A DNA stretch of 64,000 bases from Fictibacillus sp. b24 (GCF_030348825.1 NZ_JAUCES010000005.1:1860001-1924000), one strand, 5' to 3'; positions 16,882 to 27,046 are shown, numbered from the stretch's first letter. Translations and numbers: made by a program. Notes: generated by a model not told the origin, from the letters alone.

Positions 16882-17463
16882 TTATTGATCCAGTGCCTCA
16901 TAATCTTCCTTTGATGAAGGGCGAACCAGTTTGGTCACTCCTGTTGCTTCTAGTGCTTTAGCGATTGAAACAGCTAACATTCCAGTAAAGATGATGGAGC
17001 CAATTAGCCTGAATACAATAAATAGTGTAAGATTCCATGTCGATAGATCACCAACATAACCTTTATAAAAGTCTAAAATGAAAGAGCCTGCACAAGCGCT
17101 TATCGCTGCGAGAGAAATAACAAATAAATCAAACCGCTTATAGCGAAAAGTCATAAGGACTAATTCTGCAAATAGTCCTTGAACAACACCATATAATAAA
17201 ACTTCAAGCCCAAATTCAGACCCCATTAGAAATTCTCCTGAGGAAGCGGCAATTTCTGCTAAAAAAGCAACCCCTGGTTTTCGAATGATCAAGAAGGCAA
17301 CGGTTGCAGCCATAAACCACATTCCATAGATCAATTGATCAATATGAAGCCCGAGCGGCTTAACCGCATAATAAAGAGGTCCCCACATTTTATAAATAAT
17401 GCCGAACCCAATGGATATAACAATGGTTACTAGAATATCAGTTAACTTCAGTCCTTTATACAT
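16882..17463 (-). CDS. ykoE: ECF transporter S component, thiamine/HMP (YkoE-like)
   Basis: A 193-residue membrane substrate-binding subunit with about six segments. VISIGFGIIYKMWGPLYYAV at the N-terminus, MWFMAATVAFLIIRKPGVAF, and AEIAASSGEFLMGSEFG in the middle match the YkoE family, which binds thiamine or its hydroxymethylpyrimidine moiety. The start is ATG at 17463, inside the last codons of tenA (8-bp overlap), preceded by GGGAGGG. A longer reading would run into tenA and is not needed. Confidence 0.92.
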   Translation of the reverse strand: MYKGLKLTDILVTIVISIGFGIIYKMWGPLYYAVKPLGLHIDQLIYGMWFMAATVAFLIIRKPGVAFLAEIAASSGEFLMGSEFGLEVLLYGVVQGLFAELVLMTFRYKRFDLFVISLAAISACAGSFILDFYKGYVGDLSTWNLTLFIVFRLIGSIIFTGMLAVSIAKALEATGVTKLVRPSSKEDYEALDQ

Positions 17464-18169
17464 TTTTTGTTTCCCTCCCAACTTTTGTTGCAGCTGTGCC
17501 GTATGCAACTGGCCATTTTTCCAGTGTATAAGCCATTTCCCAGAATAAATATTCGTACTCACAGCTGATTAAGAAATGGCGAGTCATCTTATCCTTTTCC
17601 TGTTCACTTGCTATTTCTGCTAAATCATCCAACCGGTTAATTTGTTCTTGGACAAGTTGTGAAAACCACTCACCACCATAAGCTGAAATCCACTCTTGAT
17701 AAATCGGTTCAAGTGGTGTGGCATCTTTAAAGCGTTCACCGATCTCGTGATAAATCCAATAACATGGGAGGATAGCAGCAATAATTTCTCCTAAGCTACC
17801 AGACTCTGCTACTCGGTATAGATGTGATGTATAATGGTACGCGGTTGGAGCGGGTTCAAAGTTCGCTAATTCTTCTTCGGTAACCTGTAGCTGTTTCATG
17901 AATGTTTCGTGAAGTGCTAACTCTGCATCATTCGTACCCTGTGCGTGAGCAGCCATTCTTGAAGTGGTGTATAGATCTTCAGCCCTTGCAGCTCCTATTG
18001 CTTGAACTCTAGCAAAATGAGACAAATAATAGGAATCTTGCAATACGTAGTATTTGAAGCATTCTAAAGAGAGGTCTCCTTCTGCAATACCTTTTACAAA
18101 AGGATGATGGAGATTTGCTTCCCAAATTGGATTGGCTTTTTCTCGTAAAGTTTCGGTGAATGTTTTCAT
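17456..18169 (-). CDS. tenA: Thiaminase II / aminopyrimidine aminohydrolase
   Basis: A 237-residue TenA protein. It hydrolyses aminomethyl-aminopyrimidine, a breakdown product of thiamine, to HMP for salvage. The catalytic Cys is near residue 136 in ILPCYWIYHEIG, the substrate Asp near 45 in LQDSYYL, and the late Glu motif in CEYEYLFWEMAY. It heads the thiamine operon. Start: ATG at 18169 behind AGGAGG. The gene is separated from its TPP riboswitch by a dispersed repeat, so its leader is unusually long. Confidence 0.95.
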   Translation of the reverse strand: MKTFTETLREKANPIWEANLHHPFVKGIAEGDLSLECFKYYVLQDSYYLSHFARVQAIGAARAEDLYTTSRMAAHAQGTNDAELALHETFMKQLQVTEEELANFEPAPTAYHYTSHLYRVAESGSLGEIIAAILPCYWIYHEIGERFKDATPLEPIYQEWISAYGGEWFSQLVQEQINRLDDLAEIASEQEKDKMTRHFLISCEYEYLFWEMAYTLEKWPVAYGTAATKVGRETKNV

Positions 18170-18194
18170 GTGAATCCTCCTTGTTTTTTAAAAT

Positions 18195-18502
18195 AAGGCT
18201 GTTTTCGTATTCATTGTTGCTTTTGAAAGTGGTTGATTTCCGCTCCAGGTTGCTTCGCTTTCCGCGGGGCGTACGGTGAGCCTCCTGCCGCTTTGCGCCC
18301 TAAAGGGTCTCACCTGACCGCTTCAAGGAAGATTCCTTGCTCCTGCGTCTACAAGTTAATGCTACCGTTGTAAGTTTCCTCGTCGCATGCCTTGCAAGAA
18401 GCTTATCATGTGGCGGGCACGCACCCTTACACTCAAATCAACTTATCTAAGAAGAGGCTTGAACGAAATCCCTCAAAAGCAACAATCTTTAAAAAAAGCC
18501 TT
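18195..18502 (+). repeat. Dispersed repeat, copy C, inserted in the tenA leader
   Basis: The longest copy, 308 bp, with both terminal arms: left AAGGCTGTTTTCGTAT, then TGTTGCTTTT; right AAAAGCAACAATCTTT, ending AAAAGCCTT. The core carries GCTCCAGGTTGC, CTTTCCGCGGGGCG and GGTGAGCCTCCTGCCG. It has extra sequence in its right half compared with other copies. It lies between the riboswitch terminator and tenA. Confidence 0.9.
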
Positions 18503-18514
18503 TAGAAAAGAACC

Positions 18515-18548
18515 CAACAAAAAAACCACTTTCAGCGAGAAAGTGGTT
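18515..18548 (-). terminator. Riboswitch-controlled terminator in the thiamine leader
   Basis: A perfect 10-bp stem AACCACTTTC / GAAAGTGGTT with a five-base loop, followed by a T tract on the minus strand. It is positioned about 40 bp downstream of the TPP aptamer, as expected for transcription attenuation when TPP is bound. Confidence 0.88.
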
Positions 18549-18589
18549 GTATATGGAGAATTAAACTCTATGTATGAATATAGGTCTCC

Positions 18590-18690
18590 GCAACACCACT
18601 TCCCTACGCTGGTATAATCCAGATCAGGTTCTAAGAGTCTCAAAGTCACACTTCGATCTCAGCCTTATGAAAGGCACCCCTAGTGGTTTT
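18590..18690 (-). promoter_or_regulatory. TPP riboswitch (THI box)
   Basis: Read on the minus strand, the conserved THI-box blocks occur in order: CTAGGGGTGCC, GGCTGAGATC, then AACCTGATCTGGATTATACC and AGCGTAGGGAAGTGG. The closing helix pairs AACCACTA at the 5' side with AGTGGTGTT at the 3' side. It controls tenA-ykoE-ykoD-ykoC, with TPP binding favouring the terminator downstream. Confidence 0.97.
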
Positions 18691-18789
18691 TAATATTTAG
18701 TTGGTTGTATGTTTTAAATAATAGCAGGCTAGTTTTGATTGTCAACAGTTTTTGAGTAAGTCTGCTTCGGGAGGACAATTTTAGACTCT

Positions 18790-18837
18790 CTCTTGGAAAT
18801 GGTTGAATTCTATTCCATGACGGCGTGCGGTGAGCGA
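18790..18837 (+). repeat. Dispersed repeat, truncated fragment D
   Basis: About 48 bp resembling the start of the repeat core (TCTTGGAAATGGTTGAATTC, then GGCGTGCGGTGAGCGAG). Both terminal arms and the right half are missing. It lies between the TPP riboswitch and the end of ppaC, in the same orientation as copy C. Confidence 0.6.
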
Positions 18838-18853
18838 GTAGATTCAGGAAATC

Positions 18854-18889
18854 AAAAAAAAAAAGGCTAAAACCTAAATTGGTTTTGCC
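18854..18889 (-). terminator. Rho-independent terminator of ppaC
   Basis: Stem GGCTAAAACC / GGTTTTGCC (one bulge), followed on the minus strand by a run of eleven T residues. It lies 16 bp past the ppaC stop codon. Confidence 0.88.
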
Positions 18890-18904
18890 CTTTAAAGCCA
18901 ACAA

Positions 18905-19834
18905 TTACTTGCTCATCGCCTCAGTTAGTACTGGTACGATTTGCTTTTTACGAGAAACAACGCCTTTAAGAACCGCTGTATTGTTTTCTAATTTCACATT
19001 GTATGCATCTTCAACGGATTCTGCTCTTTTACCAAGTGTAAGAGCTGTAGAATCATTCGTTAAAATATCTGTTACAACGAACATGAATAGATCTAAGCCT
19101 TTTTCATCAATCACTTTTGAAATCGCACTTTCAAGTTCAGCTTGATGCTTTAATACATCACTAGCATCAACAGTATTTACTTGTGCTACTTCAACTTTAC
19201 TAGGTCCGATATTGAATTCTTTAGCATCTAAAGAGATAAGCTCATCAACTGACTTATCGCTTAAGTCAGCACCTGCTTTAAGCATTTCAAGTCCGTAAGT
19301 TTCAGCATCTACGCCTGCAATTTCAGCTAGCTCACGTGCTGCTTCAACATCTTCTTCTGTACAAGTTGGTGATTTGAATAAAAGAGAATCAGAAATAATC
19401 GCAGAAAGCATCAGACCAGCGATGTTCGTTTCTACTTTAACGCCTTTTTCTTTGTACATCTTGTTCAGGATGGTTGCCGTACATCCAACAGGCTCTGCAC
19501 GGTAGTATAGAGGATCGCTTGTTTCAAAGTTTGCGATTCGGTGATGATCAATGACCTCTAGTACTCGAACTTTGTCGATGTCGTTTGCACTTTGCTGACG
19601 TTCATTGTGGTCGACTAAAATAACCGAGTTTGTTTCAGCAGAAACATGTTCAACTAAACGCGGAGAGTCAGCTTTAAAGTAATCTAGAGCGTACTTTGTT
19701 TCACCATTAATTTCACCTAGGCGGATTGCTTCTACATTTTGTCCTAATTTAGACTTAAGATCAGCGTAAACGATTGCTGAAGTAATCGTGTCAGTATCTG
19801 GATTTTTGTGTCCAAAAATAAGTACTTTTTCCAT
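18905..19834 (-). CDS. ppaC: Manganese-dependent inorganic pyrophosphatase (family II)
   Basis: A 309-residue cytoplasmic enzyme hydrolysing pyrophosphate to phosphate, which drives biosynthetic reactions forward. It is a DHH-family protein: [14 protein letters not shown] (metal ligands), ILVDHNE, and [11 protein letters not shown] with the DHH triad, followed by the C-terminal DHHA2 domain ending [14 protein letters not shown]. Length is typical of family II. It is monocistronic, with its own terminator, and lies between the thiamine riboswitch and gltB on the same strand. Confidence 0.97.
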   Translation of the reverse strand: MEKVLIFGHKNPDTDTITSAIVYADLKSKLGQNVEAIRLGEINGETKYALDYFKADSPRLVEHVSAETNSVILVDHNERQQSANDIDKVRVLEVIDHHRIANFETSDPLYYRAEPVGCTATILNKMYKEKGVKVETNIAGLMLSAIISDSLLFKSPTCTEEDVEAARELAEIAGVDAETYGLEMLKAGADLSDKSVDELISLDAKEFNIGPSKVEVAQVNTVDASDVLKHQAELESAISKVIDEKGLDLFMFVVTDILTNDSTALTLGKRAESVEDAYNVKLENNTAVLKGVVSRKKQIVPVLTEAMSK

Positions 19835-19943
19835 GCTTCTACTCCTTATAAATACATAAATTATTTTTTGATAGCCAAGCCTTATTTTATCATATAAAAA
19901 CAGCTTTTGGCTTTTGGAGTTTATTGTAGCATGGAAAAAAGCT

Positions 19944-21422
19944 CTAAGGCAAAACCGTACTTCCCATCAATGATAGATTCACTTGACGAGCACAATCACG
20001 TCCTTCTTGAATTGCCCAAACGATCAAACTTTGACCTCGTCTTGAATCACCTGCTGCAAATATTCCATCTACATTCGTTTTATAGTCACCGTGCTTAGCA
20101 TTTACTTTATTGTTCTTTGTTTCTACTCCAAATTTTTTTAAAACTGGCTGTTCGGTACCTTCAAAACCTATTGCAATGAAAACAAGATCTGCCGGCCATA
20201 CTTTTTCGGATCCAGGGATCTCTTCAAATACAATATTACCTTTATCATCTGAAGTTCTCTTCATTTGAATGGTATGAAGTTCTTTTAAATTACCTTCTGT
20301 ATCAGATACAATTTTTTTTGTTTGAACAGAGTACTCTCTAGGATCATGCCCATATTGAGCGGTAGCTTCTTCATAAGCATAGTCCATTGTAAATATGTTA
20401 GGCTGCTCTGGCCACATGTTTGAATCGCTTCTTGCATTAGGCAGTTTTGGATGTTTACCGAATTGAACTACGCTTTTACACTTTTGACGAAGAGCCGTAG
20501 CTACACAGTCAGCACCTGTATCACCACCGCCTATTACAATGACGTTCTTCCCTTCTGCATCAATCAAAGGCTCATTTACTTCAAGGTTCAACAGTCTTTT
20601 AGTCGCCTGAGTCAAATAGTGCATCGCAAAGTGAACGCCTTGGGAATCTTTACCTTCAAGGTTCAAATCTCTCTGTTTCTGAGCACCTGTACAAAGAATA
20701 ATGGAATCATATTGAGACTTTAATTCTTCAGGCATTATATCTTTACCCACTTCAGTATTTAAAACAAAGTCAATTCCTTCTTGTCTTAATAATGATATCC
20801 TTCTTTCCACGATATCTTTATCCAGCTTCATATTAGGTATTCCATATGTTAACAATCCGCCTGCTCTATCATCTCGTTCGTAAACAGTTACAGAATGACC
20901 TGCTTGGTTTAATTGATCAGCGGCAGCAAGTCCAGCTGGCCCTGAACCAACAATCGCTACTTTCTTTCCAGTCCTTTTTACAGGAATTCGAGGTTGGATC
21001 CAGCCGTTCTCAAAGCCTTTGTCAATAATCGCCTTCTCTATATTTTTTATCGTTACAGCCGGTCCAGCTAGTTCGACGGTACATGAACCTTCACAAGGAG
21101 CTGGGCAAACCCGTCCTGTAAACTCAGGGAAATTGTTTGTTTTCATGAGACGTTCGAGAGCTTCTTTCCATTTTCCGCGATAAACAAGATCATTCCACTC
21201 AGGAATCAGATTGTTAATGGGGCAGCCTGCAGCTGCCCCGTTGATTTCAAACCCGATATGACAAAAAGGTGTTCCGCAATCCATGCATCTTGCACCTTGT
21301 CTTTTTAACATATCTTCAGGTTGTTTCTCGGTATATTCTTTCCAATCTTTAAGACGGTGGAGAGGTTTTCTCTCTATCGTGTCTTCACGAGGGAATTCCA
21401 AAAATCCAGTTGGTTTACCCAT
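19944..21422 (-). CDS. gltB: Glutamate synthase, small (beta) subunit
   Basis: A 492-residue NADPH-binding subunit that passes electrons to the large subunit. The N-terminus has Cys motifs for iron-sulfur clusters ([30 protein letters not shown]). An FAD Rossmann motif ([17 protein letters not shown], then [12 protein letters not shown]) and an NAD(P)H motif ([13 protein letters not shown]) follow, and the C-terminus has [15 protein letters not shown]. The B. subtilis name is used (gltD in E. coli). It follows gltA by 25 bp with a strong AAGGAG, so the two form an operon. Confidence 0.97.
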   Translation of the reverse strand: MGKPTGFLEFPREDTIERKPLHRLKDWKEYTEKQPEDMLKRQGARCMDCGTPFCHIGFEINGAAAGCPINNLIPEWNDLVYRGKWKEALERLMKTNNFPEFTGRVCPAPCEGSCTVELAGPAVTIKNIEKAIIDKGFENGWIQPRIPVKRTGKKVAIVGSGPAGLAAADQLNQAGHSVTVYERDDRAGGLLTYGIPNMKLDKDIVERRISLLRQEGIDFVLNTEVGKDIMPEELKSQYDSIILCTGAQKQRDLNLEGKDSQGVHFAMHYLTQATKRLLNLEVNEPLIDAEGKNVIVIGGGDTGADCVATALRQKCKSVVQFGKHPKLPNARSDSNMWPEQPNIFTMDYAYEEATAQYGHDPREYSVQTKKIVSDTEGNLKELHTIQMKRTSDDKGNIVFEEIPGSEKVWPADLVFIAIGFEGTEQPVLKKFGVETKNNKVNAKHGDYKTNVDGIFAAGDSRRGQSLIVWAIQEGRDCARQVNLSLMGSTVLP

Positions 21423-21447
21423 ATTAAATCTCTCCTTTCATCTTAGC

Positions 21448-24400
21448 TCATTTCAGAATTAATTTTGTCGGGCCTGGTCTGCCTGATGCTTTTTTTGGAG
21501 CTGATCCAGCTTCAAATGCGTTCATGATGGCTTCTTGTTCCGTGAATCCGGCTTTTTTCTCTTCGTCAATTTTCTTAATCATTTCTTTGTAATCTTTAGG
21601 AATCACTTTTACGAAATGTGATTGTGCCGTTTTCCAGTTTTGTAGAATTGCTGCAGCTTTTTCACTTTGTGTATAAGCGTAATGATTAATGATTTGTTGT
21701 TTAACAGTCTCTGTTTCTTCCAAATCAATCAATCTTTCAAATTCAATGCCTTCTTTGTTGCATAAACGTTTAAACAGTAGAGGTTGTTGTGTGTAGATAT
21801 ATGCAATACCACCGCTCATTCCAGCAGCGAAGTTCTTTCCTACATTACCTAATACAACTACTCGGCCGCCTGTCATATACTCACAGCCATGGTCACCGAT
21901 ACCTTCAACAACAATGTTAGCACCACTGTTTCTAACTGCGAATCTTTCACCTGCAAGGCCATTAATATAGGCTTCACCGCTCGTTGCACCATAAAATGCT
22001 ACGTTACCTACGATTGTATTATCATCAGCAAGATACTCAGACGTTTTTGGAGGAGCGACAATCATCTTACCTCCAGATAACCCTTTACCAAAGTAGTCAT
22101 TGCTGTCTCCATTCAGGTACATCGTCATGCCTCGTGGAATGAATGCGCCAAAACTTTGACCTGCTGATCCAGTAAAAGTAAGGGTTACAGTATCTTCCGG
22201 AAGTCCTTCTTCCCCATATCGTTTAGTAATCTCGCTTCCTGCGATTGTTCCTGTTACGCGATTCGTGTTTTTAATTAAAAGATTTAATGAAACAGGCTTC
22301 TGATCTTCTAACGCAGGACGCAGCTGTGGCAGAATTTGCTTTATATCTAGTGATTGTTCAATCTTGTGATTTTGTGAAGTCTGTCGTGTACGAACGCCTT
22401 CAGGCTGATAAAGAAGTCTTGAAAGATCAAGATGCTTTGCCTTCCAGTGATTTCTTGCCTTCTCACCTACCGTTAATACATCCGTACGTCCTACCATTTC
22501 TTCCATTGTTCTAAAGCCGAGTTCTGACATGATTTCTCGAATTTCCTCTGCTACAAACCGCATGTAATTTACCACATGATCCGGGTCACCCATGAATTTT
22601 TTTCTAAGTTCCGGATTCTGCGTAGCAACACCTACAGGACATGTATCCAAATGACAAGCGCGCATCATCACACAACCTAAAACGACAAGTGGAGCAGTTG
22701 CGAACCCATATTCTTCAGCACCCAATAGAGCGGCAAGAACAACATCTTTCCCTGTCATCAGTTTTCCATCCGTCTCGAGGGTTACACGTTCACGGAGTCC
22801 ATTTAGCATCAGCGTCTGATGAGTTTCAGCAAGCCCAAGTTCCCACGGCAGTCCCGTATGCTTGATACTCGTTTTTGGAGAAGCACCAGTTCCTCCGTCA
22901 TATCCGCTGATCACGATGACATCTGCTGCACCTTTAGCAACACCCGCCGCAATCGTACCAACACCTGATTTTGCAACGAGTTTCACACTGATTCTTGCAT
23001 CTCGGTTAGCGTTTTTTAGATCATGAATCAATTGAGCCATATCTTCAATCGAATAAATATCGTGATGTGGTGGAGGTGAAATCAATCCTACTCCCGGAGT
23101 TGATCCTCGGACATCTGCTACCCATGGATATACCTTGTTTCCCGGAAGCTGCCCGCCTTCACCCGGTTTAGCTCCTTGTGCCATTTTTATCTGCAGTTCA
23201 TCCGCGTTTACTAAATAGTGACTTTTAACACCGAATCTTCCAGAGGCTACTTGTTTGATGCTGCTTCTTCGGTTGTTGCCAAGTTCGTCTGGAACAAATC
23301 GAGCAGGATCTTCTCCGCCTTCTCCGCTGTTGCTTTTTCCGCCTAGACGATTCATTGCGATAGCGAGTGATTCATGTGCCTCTTGACTAAGTGAACCAAA
23401 TGACATAGCTCCTGTTTTAAATCGTTTAACGATCTCTTCAACCGATTCCACTTCTTCTAGCGGAACCCGATTCGTTTCTGGTTTGAATGAGAACAAGTTT
23501 CTTAAGAAGGTTGTTCTCTCATCATCTGCCAATTTAGAGAAGGTTTTAAATAACGAATAATCATTTTTTCGGCAAGCCCATTGTAACGTATGAATGGTTT
23601 TTGGATTAAAGGCATGATGTTCACCTTTATTTCTCCATTGAAAGTCACTTCCTGAGTCTAATGTGTCATCGATTGTGTGCTCGAATCCTTGCTGATGACG
23701 TAATCTTGCTTCTCTCTCAATCTCAGCTAACGTAATACCATCGATCTGAGAAGCTGTAGCAGGGAAGTAACGGTCAATCACTTCTTTACCAATTCCTACT
23801 GCTTCAAAAATCTGAGCACCACGATAACTTTGTACAGTTGAGATCCCCATCTTAGACATCACTTTTACTATTCCGTCTGTAATTCCTTTTTTATATTTAG
23901 CGATCGTTTTTGTAAGTGATAGTTGAATATGTTCTTCTTGAATCGCCTCTTCTAATGTTCTGTAAGTTAAGTATGGATAGATCGCATCAGCTCCATATCC
24001 AATTAAACTTGCAAAATGATGAACTTCCCTTACTTCCCCAGATTCCACAATTAAACTTACTCTCGTTCGTAATCCTTTTTTCACAAGGTGATGATGTAAA
24101 GAACTTACAGCAAGCAACACAGGGATAGGTGTTTCGGTTTCGCTCATTTCACGATCAGACAAGATCAATAGACTTGCTCCATCAGATATAGCCTTTTCAG
24201 CACTTTGAAATAAAGATTCCAAACCATTTTCCAAATCTTCCGAAAAAAGAGTTTGCAGAATAGCCGTTTTAAAGTCAGAGATCGTAAAATTCTTAATCTG
24301 ATAAAATTCTTTTGTTGTAAGTACTGGTGAATCTAACTGAATTCTTTTCGCATTTTGCGGTCCAGGATGAAGAAGGTTTCCTTCAGCTCCGAGCAATGTC

Positions 24401-26004
24401 ATTGTTGAAGTTACAATTTTCTCTCGTATAGCATCAATCGGCGGGTTCGTCACTTGTGCAAACAATTGCTTAAAATAATTAAATAAGGATTGAGGATTAT
24501 CGGATAATACAGCGAGTGGTGTGTCGTTACCCATAGAACCGATTGGATCCTTACCCTCTGTTATCACAGGGATTAAGTACTTATGAATATCTTCATACGT
24601 ATAGCCAAAAGCTTTTTGTTTGCTCCTGACATCCTCTAATGAAACAGACGGTTCTTCGCCCTCTTCATTTAGATGATGAAGTCCGTTAGTCAGCCAGACA
24701 TCATAAGGATGTTCACTTGCCATTTCTGTTTTGATTTCATTGTCAGTAATGATTCGTCCTTGCTCTAAATCGATTAGAAGCATTCTGCCGGGACTTAATC
24801 GTTCCTTATACAAAACATTCTCTTCTTCAACTTCAATTACACCAACTTCTGAAGAAAAGATAATATAGTCATCTTTCGTAACGTAATATCTTGCAGGTCT
24901 CAGCCCATTTCGATCAAGAATCGCTCCAATCTGCTTTCCGTTTGTAAACGAAATCGCTGTTGGACCATCCCATGGCTCCATCAAGCAGCTATGATATTCA
25001 TAGAATGCTCTTCTTTCTGCCTCTAAATGGGGGTTCTCACTCCAAGGTTCAGGAATTAGCATCATTGCGGTATGAGAAGGTTTTCTCCCTGCAAGTACAA
25101 AAAATTCAAATGCTTGATCCAATATGGATGAATCACTCCCATCAGCATCTAAAATCGGAAGAAGCTTATGAATGTCTTCTCCGAAAGCTTCAGATACAAA
25201 CTGCTTTTCCCGAGCTTTCATCCAATTCATATTGCCTTGCAACGTATTGATTTCACCGTTATGAATGATATAACGATTAGGGTGAGCGCGTTCCCAAGTT
25301 GGAAATGTATTTGTGCTAAAACGGGAATGCACTAAAGCGAATGGGGACAAAAAATCCTCATCTTGTAAATCAAAATAAAAAGTATCAACTTGTTCTGGTG
25401 TTAAAAGTCCTTTATAAACGATTGTTTGTGAAGACAAACTTGCAAAATACGTTTGCAGCCCGTTTTGTCTAGCCCAATGTTCAGCTTGTTTCCGAATAAC
25501 AAACAGTTTTCGTTCAAACATAAGCTCGTCAGTGATCGAATCATTACAAGCAATGAAGACTTGTTTTATAACAGGACAAGTCTCTTGAGCTTTCTTTCCA
25601 ATAGAATCCGTATATACAGGTACTTCTCTCCACCCTAAAAGTGTTTGTTGTTCTTGTTCAATAAATAGATTAATCTGATTTTCTAGTTTTTCTTGAGCGT
25701 CTTTGTCATTTGGGAAAAAGATCATTCCAACTCCGTAACGTCCTTTTTCAGGCAGAACAAAATTCGTTACCTTATTAAAGAATTTATACGGTATTTTAGT
25801 CATTAAGCCTGCTCCATCACCTGTTAAAGGATCGCTTCCTTGTCCCCCGCGGTGATCAAGCTGACATAGCATATGAAGTCCTTTTTTAACAATCTGATGG
25901 GTAGCATGCCCTTTTAGATGAGCATATAGACCAATTCCACAAGCATCATGTTCGTTTTTCGGACTATATAACCCTTGTGGTGCTGGAAATTGACTGTAGG
26001 TCAT
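21448..26004 (-). CDS. gltA: Glutamate synthase, large (alpha) subunit
   Basis: A 1518-residue enzyme making glutamate from glutamine and 2-oxoglutarate. The Cys of the N-terminal glutamine amidotransferase domain is near residue 22 (HDACGIGL). The synthase domain contains VISGYDGGTGASPKTS for FMN and substrate. The [3Fe-4S] site is GCVMMRACHLDTCPVGVAT, and the C-terminal GXGXG beta-helix domain has repeated glycine motifs. The B. subtilis name is used (gltB in E. coli). It is transcribed divergently from gltC and is expected to need GltC for activation. The 2-oxoglutarate dehydrogenase genes, which compete for its substrate, lie 32 kb away. Confidence 0.98.
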   Translation of the reverse strand: MTYSQFPAPQGLYSPKNEHDACGIGLYAHLKGHATHQIVKKGLHMLCQLDHRGGQGSDPLTGDGAGLMTKIPYKFFNKVTNFVLPEKGRYGVGMIFFPNDKDAQEKLENQINLFIEQEQQTLLGWREVPVYTDSIGKKAQETCPVIKQVFIACNDSITDELMFERKLFVIRKQAEHWARQNGLQTYFASLSSQTIVYKGLLTPEQVDTFYFDLQDEDFLSPFALVHSRFSTNTFPTWERAHPNRYIIHNGEINTLQGNMNWMKAREKQFVSEAFGEDIHKLLPILDADGSDSSILDQAFEFFVLAGRKPSHTAMMLIPEPWSENPHLEAERRAFYEYHSCLMEPWDGPTAISFTNGKQIGAILDRNGLRPARYYVTKDDYIIFSSEVGVIEVEEENVLYKERLSPGRMLLIDLEQGRIITDNEIKTEMASEHPYDVWLTNGLHHLNEEGEEPSVSLEDVRSKQKAFGYTYEDIHKYLIPVITEGKDPIGSMGNDTPLAVLSDNPQSLFNYFKQLFAQVTNPPIDAIREKIVTSTMTLLGAEGNLLHPGPQNAKRIQLDSPVLTTKEFYQIKNFTISDFKTAILQTLFSEDLENGLESLFQSAEKAISDGASLLILSDREMSETETPIPVLLAVSSLHHHLVKKGLRTRVSLIVESGEVREVHHFASLIGYGADAIYPYLTYRTLEEAIQEEHIQLSLTKTIAKYKKGITDGIVKVMSKMGISTVQSYRGAQIFEAVGIGKEVIDRYFPATASQIDGITLAEIEREARLRHQQGFEHTIDDTLDSGSDFQWRNKGEHHAFNPKTIHTLQWACRKNDYSLFKTFSKLADDERTTFLRNLFSFKPETNRVPLEEVESVEEIVKRFKTGAMSFGSLSQEAHESLAIAMNRLGGKSNSGEGGEDPARFVPDELGNNRRSSIKQVASGRFGVKSHYLVNADELQIKMAQGAKPGEGGQLPGNKVYPWVADVRGSTPGVGLISPPPHHDIYSIEDMAQLIHDLKNANRDARISVKLVAKSGVGTIAAGVAKGAADVIVISGYDGGTGASPKTSIKHTGLPWELGLAETHQTLMLNGLRERVTLETDGKLMTGKDVVLAALLGAEEYGFATAPLVVLGCVMMRACHLDTCPVGVATQNPELRKKFMGDPDHVVNYMRFVAEEIREIMSELGFRTMEEMVGRTDVLTVGEKARNHWKAKHLDLSRLLYQPEGVRTRQTSQNHKIEQSLDIKQILPQLRPALEDQKPVSLNLLIKNTNRVTGTIAGSEITKRYGEEGLPEDTVTLTFTGSAGQSFGAFIPRGMTMYLNGDSNDYFGKGLSGGKMIVAPPKTSEYLADDNTIVGNVAFYGATSGEAYINGLAGERFAVRNSGANIVVEGIGDHGCEYMTGGRVVVLGNVGKNFAAGMSGGIAYIYTQQPLLFKRLCNKEGIEFERLIDLEETETVKQQIINHYAYTQSEKAAAILQNWKTAQSHFVKVIPKDYKEMIKKIDEEKKAGFTEQEAIMNAFEAGSAPKKASGRPGPTKLILK

Positions 26005-26058
26005 TTTTAACTCCCCCTTAACATTTTCAACTTGAATATTCGAAACTTTCTTTCATTT

Positions 26059-26087
26059 AGTTTAAGTTTAATAATTAATCGAAACAA
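26059..26087 (-). promoter_or_regulatory. Candidate gltA promoter
   Basis: On the minus strand, TTGTTT (26082-26087), 17 bp and TAAACT (26059-26064) form a plausible sigma-A promoter. It predicts a start near 26052, about 48 bp before gltA. The weak -35 fits a promoter that depends on an activator. Confidence 0.55.
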
Positions 26088-26108
26088 TATATAATTTAGA
26101 TTAAAACG

Positions 26109-26123
26109 ATCTCAAAATGAGAA
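26109..26123. promoter_or_regulatory. Candidate GltC binding dyad (box I-like)
   Basis: ATCTC-N5-GAGAA is a near-perfect dyad in the gltA-gltC intergenic region. Its centre (26116) lies about 64 bp upstream of the predicted gltA start, where the B. subtilis GltC box I is placed. It also lies just upstream of gltC, consistent with autoregulation. Confidence 0.6.
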
Positions 26124-26143
26124 TGATTGGTTGTGACAATGTA

Positions 26144-27046
26144 ATGGAAATCAGACAATTACAGTATTTTATTGAAGTTGCTGAGCGCGAACACGTATCT
26201 GAAGCAGCTTTGGCGCTTCATGTAGCACAATCTGCTGTCAGCCGTCAGATTGCAAACTTAGAATCAGAGTTAGGTGTTGAATTATTTGAAAGAGAAGGAA
26301 GAAACATTAAACTTTCGCCGGTTGGGCGTTTGTTTCTTACCCATGCAAAAACAGCTATGAAAGCAATAGAACATGCGAAAAAGCAAATTGATGAATATCT
26401 GGATCCTGAAAGAGGTACGATTAAGATTGGTTTTCCAACAAGTTTAGCAGGCCATCTTCTCCCAACTGTTGTGTCTGCTTTTAAACGGGAACATCCCAAT
26501 ATTGCCTTTCATTTAAGGCAAGGATCTTACCGCTTTTTAACTGAAAGCGTAAAAAACGGTGATATTGACCTCGCGTTTTTAGGACCAGTACCAACTAATG
26601 ATCCTGATTTAGAAGGGCATATTCTTTTTACCGAAAAAATATCGGCATTACTGCCTGATCAGCATCATTTATCTGAAAAAAGAAGTTTGTTATTAAGCGA
26701 TTTACGAAATGATGAATTTGTTCTATTCCCAGATGGGTATATCTTACGTGATGTTGTTGTTAATGCTTGTAAAGAATCAGGCTTTGTTCCTAAAATTGCG
26801 TGTGAAGGTGAAGACTTAGATGCGATAAAAGGATTAGTTACTGCTGGTATGGGTGTTACACTCTTACCCGATAGTTCCTTTTATGAAACGAAACCACGTT
26901 TTACGGTTAAGATTCCGATTGATATCCCAGACGTAAAACGGACAGTGGGAATTATTACACCGCGCAGCCGAGAATTAGCCCCAGCAGAACATGTATTTTA
27001 TGAATTTGTCATTAAATTCTTCTCGGTTTTAGAGCAATATCAATAA
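26144..27046 (+). CDS. gltC: LysR-type regulator GltC
   Basis: A 300-residue activator of glutamate synthase genes. The N-terminal winged helix begins MEIRQLQYFIEVAEREHVSE and continues HVAQSAVSRQIANLESELG, very close to B. subtilis GltC. The C-terminal part is the LysR effector-binding domain. The start ATG at 26144 is chosen because the family begins exactly there; upstream in-frame ATGs have no better ribosome binding site. It is divergent from gltA with a shared 139-bp regulatory gap. Family knowledge: it responds to the 2-oxoglutarate/glutamate balance. Confidence 0.95.
   Translation: MEIRQLQYFIEVAEREHVSEAALALHVAQSAVSRQIANLESELGVELFEREGRNIKLSPVGRLFLTHAKTAMKAIEHAKKQIDEYLDPERGTIKIGFPTSLAGHLLPTVVSAFKREHPNIAFHLRQGSYRFLTESVKNGDIDLAFLGPVPTNDPDLEGHILFTEKISALLPDQHHLSEKRSLLLSDLRNDEFVLFPDGYILRDVVVNACKESGFVPKIACEGEDLDAIKGLVTAGMGVTLLPDSSFYETKPRFTVKIPIDIPDVKRTVGIITPRSRELAPAEHVFYEFVIKFFSVLEQYQ

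Noticed and set aside
18387-18617. 76-codon plus-strand ORF over the thiamine leader
   Set aside because: It runs antisense through the repeat, the riboswitch terminator and part of the TPP aptamer.
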